A stretch of 34,090 nucleotides of DNA from Verrucomicrobia bacterium UBA2970 (GTDB lineage Bacteria; Verrucomicrobiota; Verrucomicrobiia; Limisphaerales; AAA164-E04), in contig DEAY01000100.1 in NCBI GenBank assembly GCA_002348345.1, positions 1 to 34,090 on the forward strand, written 5' to 3'. Of the stretch, positions 17,901 to 25,269 are shown one piece after another (positions within the stretch are counted from its first letter, which is position 1; each line of letters opens with the position of its first letter). The position numbers and the translations under genes are program-made. Below the pieces are notes generated by a model. That model did no database searches and was not told where the DNA came from. It saw only the letters and a list, made by a program, of their open reading frames with translations.

Positions 17901-20843
17901 TGCCGTTCCCATCCCGACCAAGCGAGTTCACTCGTGCTCCATTCCAATCACTTTGTCTGGGCCCATCACGACGCCATTCAATTAATCGACCAACCAGCAA
18001 GCCTGATGGCAAACCAGTTGATCGGGGCTCTCGCTCCCGAGGCCCACTCGTTGCTCTCCGTGATCCATGAAAATCGACCGGAACCGCTGATGATCACCCT
18101 AGCCCGCAACATCTTCTCTCAGAGCGCGCGAGCCATCGAGGCCCGAGGACGGGTTTCCTTGAGGGCCCATAACAATACCTTTGATGCCATTGCCAACGCC
18201 GTGCTCCAGATCCCTTCGGGAACCATCTCCCTTGAATACATCAACAATCTCCATCGAAACACGCCGAACGGCTCGGTGCTCTCGTTCCCCGCCGAGGGCA
18301 TGCTGATCGAGACCCTCCGAAGCAACCTCAGTGATCAGTCGATGAACCTGGCCACTGCCGTGGTCCCCGCTGACCACCTCGGTCTCTCGGGCGAGGAAGG
18401 CGGCTGGAGGATCGATCGCGATGGGCCCCTTCCAAGGGCAGGACACTCCGCCTATGATCTCGGCGCAACGGCCGACGCCTTTCCCGATCTCAGCCACACC
18501 ACCCGATCCCGCTGGCCCCTCTCCGGGGGATTCCTGCCGCTCTGGGCACCCGGCGGCGCCCGATTCGAAATCCGCTCCACCCGCCTCGATGCCTCCCTGC
18601 CGGTGCAGACCATCCCCAACGGCGGAGAATGGCGACCCGTGGCGACCGAGCCACAACTTCAGGAATTCCAAGTCGCCCTCTACGGGCCCTCTGGCCGCAT
18701 CCTGGGGACCGAATTCATCACGCTCGATTTCGATCAAAATGCCCCGCGAGTGGAATTGAGCGAATTGAGCGCGGGGGGAAGCGCTCCGGACGGCTCAAAC
18801 GGCAACTGGATCGAACTGCGCAACCGCATCGACCGCCCCGTTGATCTCTCGGGCTACCACCTGAGCGATACCCCCAAGGTTCCCGACAAGTTCCTCATCC
18901 CCGAGGGCACGCTCCTCCCTGCAAGGGGTTCCCTGATCTTTTTCGGATCCTCACCGGACCCCTCCTCCCTTCCCTTCCGTTTTTCCGCGACCGGGGAATC
19001 CGTCATTCTTTCCAACCCCAGAGGGGAACGGATCGACTCGCTGACCTATGGACTTCAAGCCCCGCAGGCCACCCTGGCCAAGTCTCGGGCCGGTCGGTGG
19101 AGACTGGCCTTGCCCACACCGCTTGGTGAAAACGAATTCTTGTTCACCGGCACGCCGCAAGCCCTCCGCATTTCGGAGTTTCTCAGTCGACCGCTTTCCA
19201 ACGATCCGGTCGGTGAATTTGTGGAACTGGTCAACGACAGCCCTCTTCCGATTCCCCTCGAAGAGGTCTGCCTGAGCGATGCGCCCGAGATCGATCCCCG
19301 AAAACAGGGTTTCCCGGCGCTTAGTTTCATCGGCCCCAACGCGTTTCTGACCCTGGCCGAGAACCCCGAGTCCATCCAGGGGGCTCGTGCCTTGAGCTTC
19401 GGCCTATCCAGTCAACCCTCCGCACTGGCGCTCAGCCGCTCATCGGGGCAATCGATCGACGTCTACGCCTACGGCCCTCAACGAACCGGATGGTCCGAAG
19501 GCCGGGGCCGGAACTTCGAACGGGCCAGCTTCCCGGTGCCGAACCCCGGCCAACCGAACCCTTCCCTCACCGAGCAACCCCACCCCGTCCAGCTGAGCGA
19601 AATCATTGCCAGCAACCAAAGTGTTCCCGCCGCCGCGAATCAACGGGTCTCGGATTGGGTCGAGCTCTACAACACCTCGACTCTCCCCGTCACGCTCTCC
19701 CAGCTCGCCCTGACCGATCATCTGGACCGCGCCGATCCCTGGTCCTTCCCCCCCGACACCATCATCGCTCCCCTTGCTCGAATGGTGATCTGTTTTGACA
19801 GCACCCGGGATCCCGACGATCGGAATACCGGCTTCGGTCTCAGTGCCTCCGGCGATCAGGTGCTGCTCCTCGAGCGCGCCCCTGACTCGACCCGGGTGAT
19901 CGATCAGGTTTCGTTTGGATTCCAGGCCCCCGATATCTCCATCGCCCGAATCGGCTTCGACGCCTCCTGGCATCCTGCGGAACCGACTCCCGGCCTGGCG
20001 AACCAGGCGGCCCGCCTGGGAGATGCCACCCGGGTCCGGTTCAACGAGTGGTTGGCAAGTGCCACTGAGGGCCCCGATTGGTTTGAGCTCTACAATCCCA
20101 CCCAAGGCATCGTAGACCTCTCGGGATTCTTTCTCTCCGACGATCGCCTCCGCCCCTTCCAACACCCACTGCCAAACCTGTCCTTTCTCGGCAGCGGCCA
20201 CCACGCTTGGGTCCAGTTGATTGCCGACGGCAATCCCACTGAGAATGCCCGCCATGTGGACTTCAAGCTCTCAGCCGACGGCGAGGACCTCTTGCTGTCA
20301 TCCGACACGAGAACGATCATTGATGCGATTCGTTTTGGTCCTCAAAACGCCGATCGTTCCGAAGGGTTCCAACCCGACGGGGGCAGCCTCCCCACCCCGC
20401 TCGATCGTCCCTCGCCCGGAGCCAGCAATGACAGCGATCAAGACCAGGATGGACTCCCCGACGGATGGGAACGCCTGGTCGGACTGAATCAGGAGAACGC
20501 CCTTGATGCCCAGGAAGATGCCGACGACGACGGGTTGACGAATCGAGAGGAATTCCAGTTGAGAAGTGATCCGTTCGATCCCCGGAGTGGGCTCTCCATC
20601 CAAACGATCACCTACTCAGCAGGGCGCATCCGGCTGACCTTCGATGTCCTCTCGGGGCGTTACTACGAGGTGCAACAACGACCCTTTCTTGCCGAGGCAC
20701 CTTGGGAGACGATCTGGACCTTGCAACCGGCCCTCCAAACCGGACCCGCCTTCGCCGAGTTTGAGAGCTCGGAGGACATAAAATTCTTCCGAATCGTTTC
20801 GCCTCAACCCACCCCCGCTCCCTCCTCAGGAATCCAGGAATGA
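14961..20843 (+). CDS. Giant secreted LTD / CotH-kinase / beta-helix / multi-LTD protein
   Basis: Predicted exported protein of 1960 residues. Domain order: signal peptide ending near TNA (38-40); LTD1 with EIHYHPADDRSEEEFLELYN (46-65); a beta-rich spacer; a CotH-kinase-like region (about 340-710) with VRNRGNGS (402-409) and LLPYDQDTILG (611-621); an Ig-like stretch (730-800); a beta-helix (about 805-1130) whose cap VPAGIELRIEPGVEVRFGP resembles that of the preceding gene product; then four more LTDs starting near 1264, 1402, 1543 and 1692, each with a (W/F)xEL(Y/V/R)N-type core. The tail has DSDQDQDGLPDGWE and DADDDGLTNREEF (1824-1865) and a beta-rich end with KFFRIV. The role is inferred as a surface or extracellular kinase/adhesin. 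ATG 14997 is an alternative start giving a shorter, more typical signal peptide; neither start has a clear ribosome site. It is likely cotranscribed with the preceding gene. Confidence 0.88.
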   Translation: MMPHGPLLAMLPMKRATRGQALCLIRWALHLFWVVWGTNAQPLLTEIHYHPADDRSEEEFLELYNPTPTPIDLSQWQLRSGIDFEFPPAAQIGAQAFLIVAANPSALLKRHATLDPDSVFGPWRGRLRDRGERIRLVDAQGETMQDVRFANEGAFAKRRWATDFRGVKGIQWIAEHDGRGPSLELQQWRLPNDWGRNWTSSQQPHGTPARSNSTATSNAAPLIGQVRHHPPIPTSHQAIRVSVEIADEAITGTTATLHYAVNQAPFQPLLMTPPPGDDPHHRLYEVTIPAQPDRSLIEFYIEARDPQDHRTTWPSPTLPDRIQNANAFLIVDDRPRNSKTPEYRILMPPSERQRFLDVVQPRITNAAGEVIRNQQIFSDGRFPATFISYYDGQYRVRHQVEVRNRGNGSRQRSPNNFRVDFATDDLWRRAEKLNLNAQFPWVQVMGSALSRHVGLLSAPSRLGRVYLNGVLRAPNAFPTYEMYAANDVMNADFAAKAGLDNANIYRGIRYGENEADFSYLGEDPTPYRKVYFKETNRTQDDWTDLISLTKALSQSSDETFESEVDRWIDLPQWIRFLAVEAFYVNKETALGNGFGDDYYLYRSEQDGRFRLLPYDQDTILGQGDTPADPHASLWEANRGPVTRRLLNWPAFAPLFYSNLVELATGPLSTERLRPFLDRLLQESNVPSTRQTQAIEFAAARSRFILATVNQTLTSEVPLAREGSIYRAPAGTTSVEGLWGTSNPTRTVTVKVNGQNATWDPSLIRWTAPSLPLEKGRNRFTVEAFDRRGATLDRQGFEIEVPITKTSLIRSPALTTQTTWKTGDPARIINHPLRVPAGIELRIEPGVEVRFGPKGRLVIEGHLRILGRPLQPVVFTSVSGARWHGLEIRPQASAHLEHLIIEGTRPNADAITTTSATLHISQSIWREVAGSALFARDSAITLEGCQFFEAGVRLENPPAGEPTTIQDCRFTGTLSLHPAIQCRSHPDQASSLVLHSNHFVWAHHDAIQLIDQPASLMANQLIGALAPEAHSLLSVIHENRPEPLMITLARNIFSQSARAIEARGRVSLRAHNNTFDAIANAVLQIPSGTISLEYINNLHRNTPNGSVLSFPAEGMLIETLRSNLSDQSMNLATAVVPADHLGLSGEEGGWRIDRDGPLPRAGHSAYDLGATADAFPDLSHTTRSRWPLSGGFLPLWAPGGARFEIRSTRLDASLPVQTIPNGGEWRPVATEPQLQEFQVALYGPSGRILGTEFITLDFDQNAPRVELSELSAGGSAPDGSNGNWIELRNRIDRPVDLSGYHLSDTPKVPDKFLIPEGTLLPARGSLIFFGSSPDPSSLPFRFSATGESVILSNPRGERIDSLTYGLQAPQATLAKSRAGRWRLALPTPLGENEFLFTGTPQALRISEFLSRPLSNDPVGEFVELVNDSPLPIPLEEVCLSDAPEIDPRKQGFPALSFIGPNAFLTLAENPESIQGARALSFGLSSQPSALALSRSSGQSIDVYAYGPQRTGWSEGRGRNFERASFPVPNPGQPNPSLTEQPHPVQLSEIIASNQSVPAAANQRVSDWVELYNTSTLPVTLSQLALTDHLDRADPWSFPPDTIIAPLARMVICFDSTRDPDDRNTGFGLSASGDQVLLLERAPDSTRVIDQVSFGFQAPDISIARIGFDASWHPAEPTPGLANQAARLGDATRVRFNEWLASATEGPDWFELYNPTQGIVDLSGFFLSDDRLRPFQHPLPNLSFLGSGHHAWVQLIADGNPTENARHVDFKLSADGEDLLLSSDTRTIIDAIRFGPQNADRSEGFQPDGGSLPTPLDRPSPGASNDSDQDQDGLPDGWERLVGLNQENALDAQEDADDDGLTNREEFQLRSDPFDPRSGLSIQTITYSAGRIRLTFDVLSGRYYEVQQRPFLAEAPWETIWTLQPALQTGPAFAEFESSEDIKFFRIVSPQPTPAPSSGIQE

Positions 20844-20867
20844 CCTTGCCGGATCGACACCCCGCCG

Positions 20868-20905
20868 GCTGAGCGTTGAGAAACGCCCTCTGCCTCTCAA
20901 TCAGC
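20868..20905. terminator. Imperfect hairpin at the convergent gene junction
   Basis: The 87-bp gap between the stops of two convergent genes contains arms GCTGA-(GCG)-TTGAGA and TCTCAATCAGC. They pair over 11 bp with a 3-nt bulge and a 13-nt loop. The position suits a bidirectional terminator. No T-run follows on either strand, so strict intrinsic termination is uncertain. A second small pair, GCCGG/CCGGC, lies just before it. Confidence 0.45.
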
Positions 20906-20930
20906 TCCCCGGTGGAATCATCGCCCCTCG

Positions 20931-23900
20931 TCAATGGCCCTCGTCCCATTGAGGCTCCGGGGCAGGACGGGAGCTCCATGCCCCGAATTTTTCCTCAAAC
21001 CGTTCGAATTCGAAATCGCCCACGGTGATCTCTGAAATCCTTCTCAAGGGAAGCTTGACCTCCCCATAGACGGAGGCCCGCCCATAAAGCATTTGGTCAT
21101 CCGCTGATTGAGGGAGAAACGTGATCACCGATCCATCGCTCATCACCGTTCGAATGCCTTCGGTCGCGACCCCAAACGGATCGTCGTCCCCCTCCCCTTG
21201 CTGGGGATCATGAGCGCCGCCCCCCGGTCTCACATCAACAATCCGCACGACCAACTGCCTCGGAATCCTCGTGGGCTTGAACCTGGATTCGAACTCGAGA
21301 GTGCTGGCATCAAACGAGCGGAGGGTGCCACGGCGCATGTCCCCGTTCTTCGCTTGAACGATATGGGTGGATGGCGTTTGACGAAACGCACGAGGCACCA
21401 GGAGCGCCCGTTCCAAGGAACCAGGCCTGCCCCTCTGCGTCAGGGATGCAACCGTGCCCCCAATGGCCTCCTCCCATGCCTTCGCCCGGCGCTCCTCTTC
21501 CGCTTCGTCAAAGTCCCTCCATCCCGAAAACTCAATGCCTTTCAAGGCGTCGGCTTGGAGCGTCCGGGCTGAAAAAAAGGGAGATTCCATTCGGATGGAA
21601 TGGGAGTCAAAAGCCAAGGCCTTCGCCGGAAAGACATCTCCATTCCTCAGGTGCACTCGGTCGGGATAAAGCCCCCCGCCCATCACATCCCCTTCCCCGC
21701 GATGCTTCGAGCTTCGCTCGATCCGCATCCCGCCGGTCTCGGCCAACCTCACGGTGGCGGTCCCTCCCTCCGGACGCCATCCGAAGGGATCCGCTCGGTG
21801 ATCGAAAATCAGTTGGCCTCGCAGCATGCCCGCCTGAGTGAAGAGTTGATCCAATCCTTCGCTGGCGGATTCCCGATCCCCCGGAGTGGCATCAAGGATC
21901 ACGGCTTCAATCCCTCTTAACGAAGCCTCGATCGGTGCCCTGGAAAAGGCCGTCCGGATGAGGACAGAGCTCCCATTGGCCGAGATCAACTCGCCTCTTA
22001 GCGTCGTTCCCCCCTGATATCTCATTTCTCCTCCCTTGGCGCGGAGACCGAGATTGACACTGGGATCAATCACCCGTTCGATGGCGTGATCGGCCAAGGG
22101 TGACTCGTTACCGTCCTCCGCCCGGACTACCGGAGCCCCATCCCTCATTCCGAGCCGCCCGTAGAGAACCCGGCCGTCCACCAAATGCACCCTCGCCTTG
22201 TCCGATGCCACCGCGCCCTCGTTCACAACGTCCCGCTTGCGATAGAAATCCAGCCTCCGCACCGTCAAATCGTTCCCTCGATTCTGCAACATCACCCCCG
22301 ACTTCCCCGTTCCAATGCTTACCGCTGGCCACTCCGACAAAAGTCGACCGGACGATTCGAAGATCTGAAGCCGTTGGGTGGCGGCGTCATAGCTCAAGCG
22401 AAGGCTCACCCTTGGACGATCCGGAGCGACCACGACCACCCTCTCCGAAAAGGCCCCCTGGACGATCAACAATTCCTCCCCCGACTTCACTAGCTTCGGG
22501 GCGTCATCGGACAACGCATCCTCGGGCGTGGGTCCGAACCCCAAAACAAATCGAAGGTCGCCGGTCGCCTCCAGTTCCAGATGACATTCAAAACGGTCCG
22601 GGAGAACCACCGGACGAAATACCCTGGCACGCCGGCGGTGGGTCCGAAGCTGTCCCTGGGGAGCCGCCTCCCAGAGAGCGCCTTGAATTCGACCGACGAG
22701 CGATTGGACGCGGCCCGAGGGAGACGTCATTTCCGTGATCAATCGAAACGCGCCGCCCCGCTGCAGGAACTCAACCCGAATGGCATGAGGACCCGGCGTC
22801 AAGCGAATGGTGCCCCGGCGGCCGCCCCGTCCCGGGGCACGCCCGTTCTCCAGGAACTCACTGACCAGCCGCCCGTCGACGAAAAGTTTGGCCTGGTCAT
22901 CGGCCCACACCCTAAACTGGTAGTCCCCCTCCTCCTCAAGGTGGATCTCACCATCAAACGCCATGGCGAAGCTCTGCCGACTCTGCGCCAAACTCAAATC
23001 CAAATAGCCCGCAGGATACTGGCCGCTGGCCACCGGCTCCCGTTCCGCCAACGGGGGAAATTCAGGCCGGTTTTCCAAGGCATTCCGCTGGGGACTCAAT
23101 CCATATACACGATAACGGAGCTTTCGGATGGGACCATCTTGACGGATCCCCCACTCGGAGAATTTCGAGCCCTCAAAGATCAGATTGGGATTGTCGATCC
23201 GGTCAAAGGCATAAATCGCATTTCGCTGAACGTCGAAGGATCCCAACAAACGACTCTCCATCGTGAACGATGATTCATCCGCCCCCACGAGATCCGCCAG
23301 GAAGTTGTCGCCGGAAGATGTCACGATCCGAAACGGATGGCGCTCCAAGAGCGGGGTTTTGGGATATCGAATCGCCTCCAAGGCATCGAGGGAGACCCCC
23401 ACCGGATCCTGGAACAAGGGGGACTCCCAGTGAAGCGTTCCCTCCTGGATCTTCACCATTCGACCCGGCAGCGCGTCTCCGTTTTTCCAGACCAGGACCG
23501 GGTCCGATAAAATCGCCTTCCCCGGAGGCGGAAGCACGGCCGGTCGAAAAGCGATGTCATCTAGGTAGACCTCACCACTTCCCTGGGGAAGGGCGCCGGT
23601 GACCAGGCGGAAGAGGACCCGGGCACTCACCGCCTCCTCGGGGGCAATCAACCCCGCCACCTCAAACCGGGTCCATTTGGATCGATTCGAGTGAAAATCC
23701 TTCAATCCCTGCCCCGGCAGGCGCACTCCCCGTTGGTCATACCACTCCACCGCATATTGTTGGACATAACTGATTCCGCGATGAACTTCCTTGACCCAAA
23801 AACTCAAGAGATACTCCTCCCCGGGGGCGATTCCCCCGAGGATTTCCTGGATCAAATGGCCTTCACTGGGCTTGGCGCCCTCGTTCTCCAGCCGGCAGTG

Positions 23901-24119
23901 AAGGCTATACTCGCCCCGATGCGGTTCGGCACGGGACCGCACTGGGGGCGTCTGCGAGGTTTGGATCCAACGCCATGCCACTGACCCTTCCCCCCTTTCG
24001 AAATCGCCGTTCTCCAACAACGACCCCTCGACCGCCGCCATCGCGGTTCCCCATGAGATCAACAGCAAAGCAACCCCAAACGGGCCGGCCTTGAGCCAAC
24101 GATGTGTCATCCTCTTCAT
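20931..24119 (-). CDS. Secreted CBM-like / PA14 protein with about seven small beta repeats
   Basis: Predicted periplasmic or surface protein of 1062 residues, function unknown. The signal peptide is 1-28 (ends TAMA). Residues 30-195 resemble a CBM4/9-type jelly roll: LLENGDFERG at the start, YLDDIAFRP at the end. Residues 355-470 form a PA14 domain, with YQFRVWADDQAKLFVDGRLV as the core. Residues 500-630 look like a further beta-sandwich. Between these lie about seven copies of a 45-residue pattern (N/D)G(D/R)xxxGxL...LxxxS...LxxIxxI, at about 206-252, 262-307, 642-686, 698-743, 820-865, 918-964 and 990-1034. The frame extends upstream to 24263, but ATG 24119 overlaps the previous stop as ATGA and begins a proper signal peptide. 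PA14 and CBM-like folds suggest carbohydrate contact. It is the last gene of the operon. Confidence 0.85.
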   Translation of the reverse strand: MKRMTHRWLKAGPFGVALLLISWGTAMAAVEGSLLENGDFERGEGSVAWRWIQTSQTPPVRSRAEPHRGEYSLHCRLENEGAKPSEGHLIQEILGGIAPGEEYLLSFWVKEVHRGISYVQQYAVEWYDQRGVRLPGQGLKDFHSNRSKWTRFEVAGLIAPEEAVSARVLFRLVTGALPQGSGEVYLDDIAFRPAVLPPPGKAILSDPVLVWKNGDALPGRMVKIQEGTLHWESPLFQDPVGVSLDALEAIRYPKTPLLERHPFRIVTSSGDNFLADLVGADESSFTMESRLLGSFDVQRNAIYAFDRIDNPNLIFEGSKFSEWGIRQDGPIRKLRYRVYGLSPQRNALENRPEFPPLAEREPVASGQYPAGYLDLSLAQSRQSFAMAFDGEIHLEEEGDYQFRVWADDQAKLFVDGRLVSEFLENGRAPGRGGRRGTIRLTPGPHAIRVEFLQRGGAFRLITEMTSPSGRVQSLVGRIQGALWEAAPQGQLRTHRRRARVFRPVVLPDRFECHLELEATGDLRFVLGFGPTPEDALSDDAPKLVKSGEELLIVQGAFSERVVVVAPDRPRVSLRLSYDAATQRLQIFESSGRLLSEWPAVSIGTGKSGVMLQNRGNDLTVRRLDFYRKRDVVNEGAVASDKARVHLVDGRVLYGRLGMRDGAPVVRAEDGNESPLADHAIERVIDPSVNLGLRAKGGEMRYQGGTTLRGELISANGSSVLIRTAFSRAPIEASLRGIEAVILDATPGDRESASEGLDQLFTQAGMLRGQLIFDHRADPFGWRPEGGTATVRLAETGGMRIERSSKHRGEGDVMGGGLYPDRVHLRNGDVFPAKALAFDSHSIRMESPFFSARTLQADALKGIEFSGWRDFDEAEEERRAKAWEEAIGGTVASLTQRGRPGSLERALLVPRAFRQTPSTHIVQAKNGDMRRGTLRSFDASTLEFESRFKPTRIPRQLVVRIVDVRPGGGAHDPQQGEGDDDPFGVATEGIRTVMSDGSVITFLPQSADDQMLYGRASVYGEVKLPLRRISEITVGDFEFERFEEKFGAWSSRPAPEPQWDEGH

Positions 24120-25252
24120 CGCTCGTAGACCGGCAGCAACCGATAGTTCAGCGCCAGCGCCAGCACAGACATTCCCGTCGCATAGGCCTTTCCATAACCA
24201 CTGGCAAAGCTGCCGTCTTGGGCCTGCATCTGCTGCAACTGACCGGTGATGCGCTGATTCCATGTTTTCCAGGTTTCCAAGTCACTCTGGAACAAGGCTT
24301 GGGCCATGTAGTACCGGTAGTAAAAGGGATGCGCATTCACATTCTCGGCAGCACGGCGTCGAATGGATTCCGCCACCCTCTGATACTCCATTGAATGTTT
24401 TCGCTTGGCCACGGCGTAGACCAGCGTGGCAATCGCGGTTCGAGTGATTCCATCCCCATGACTCCGACCGGGTTGATAGGCCACATTACCATCGGGCCCG
24501 GTATTCGTCCGAAAGAAACCAAGGGCCTCTTCGATCGCCTCATCAGGAATCTCGATCCCACTATTGCGCGCTCCCAGGAGCCCCATCAGGACCGTCCCTG
24601 AAACCGTCGTATCGGCATCGGTTGAACCGGGCGAATAGCGCCACGCCTTCCATGCGTTTTCCCTCTGAGCCGTCAACACACACCGAATCGCCAATTCCAG
24701 GGCCTCGGCAATCGAGCGACGGTCCTCAACCGGGATGGCCGTTCCTTCCCAAAGGAGACGCTCGTTCACCACTCCATAGGCCTCGGACAGCGCCAATTGA
24801 GCGAACCCATGGTGATACATCGATCCGTGCCCCTCGCCCGTCAGCAGTCCCGTCGTCGCATCCTGGTCCAGGATGATTCGACGCAAGGCTCGACGGATCA
24901 CCTGGGCGTAGGGCCCGAAATCAGGATCTTCACCACTCGCCATTAATCCCATCACACAAATCCCGGTGACCCCGGCCCCGTTCTGAGAGCCCGCCCAACT
25001 ACCATCCGGAAGCTGAGTCGTTGCCAGGTAATCCAGGGCCCGTTCGGTGATCCGCCTGACGGCAGGGGGAACCCCTTCCCCATAACGAAGGGCCGATGAC
25101 TGGGCCTTCACCGACCGCTCCCCCGGAATCAAAAAACACCCAAGCACCGCCAGCAACCACCCTCCCCCCCGACGACAGCACTTCCCCCGCTCGAGCCACC
25201 CCTTGGGCAGGCGCCACTGCGTGGCATCGTTCTTCTCAACAAACCAGTTCAT
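24116..25252 (-). CDS. Prenyltransferase/squalene-oxidase-repeat (terpenoid cyclase fold) protein, exported
   Basis: 378 residues with the alpha/alpha-barrel repeat pattern of the terpenoid-cyclase fold: QLPDGSWAGSQNGAGVTGIC (80-99), TGPDGNVAYQPG (251-262) and QAQDGSFASGYGKAYATGMS (343-362). The N-terminus has a long basic region and a hydrophobic stretch (about 31-43) ending before VKAQ, consistent with export. Squalene-hopene cyclases carry DxDD at the active site; the corresponding place here reads DADTT (212-216), and the protein is much shorter than true cyclases (about 630). It is therefore probably a structural or binding member, as common in Planctomycetes and Verrucomicrobia, and not a hopanoid enzyme. 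ATG 25252 was chosen over 25294 because AGGGGAG lies 10 nt upstream and overlap with the previous gene is avoided. Its stop overlaps the next start by ATGA. Confidence 0.87.
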   Translation of the reverse strand: MNWFVEKNDATQWRLPKGWLERGKCCRRGGGWLLAVLGCFLIPGERSVKAQSSALRYGEGVPPAVRRITERALDYLATTQLPDGSWAGSQNGAGVTGICVMGLMASGEDPDFGPYAQVIRRALRRIILDQDATTGLLTGEGHGSMYHHGFAQLALSEAYGVVNERLLWEGTAIPVEDRRSIAEALELAIRCVLTAQRENAWKAWRYSPGSTDADTTVSGTVLMGLLGARNSGIEIPDEAIEEALGFFRTNTGPDGNVAYQPGRSHGDGITRTAIATLVYAVAKRKHSMEYQRVAESIRRRAAENVNAHPFYYRYYMAQALFQSDLETWKTWNQRITGQLQQMQAQDGSFASGYGKAYATGMSVLALALNYRLLPVYER

Positions 25253-25262
25253 GATGTCGATG

Positions 25263-25269
25263 CTCCCCT
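25263..25269 (-). promoter_or_regulatory. Shine-Dalgarno deciding the ATG 25252 start
   Basis: AGGGGAG on the minus strand, 10 nt before ATG 25252, directly at the stop codon of the upstream gene. It supports this start over the in-frame ATG at 25294. Confidence 0.6.

Noticed and set aside
15084..20600. Possible DNA-level repeat array in the five LTD segments
   Set aside because: The LTDs share a protein pattern but are strongly diverged at nucleotide level, with no recent tandem repeat or CRISPR-like spacing.
24120..24263. N-terminal extension of the CBM/PA14 protein
   Set aside because: It would overlap the upstream gene by 148 bases and put 48 residues before a complete signal peptide. 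The ATGA start is better.
24116..25252. Hopanoid biosynthesis gene (squalene-hopene cyclase)
   Set aside because: Too short, has an export signal, lacks DxDD, and sits in a MoxR/VWA operon with no other isoprenoid genes.
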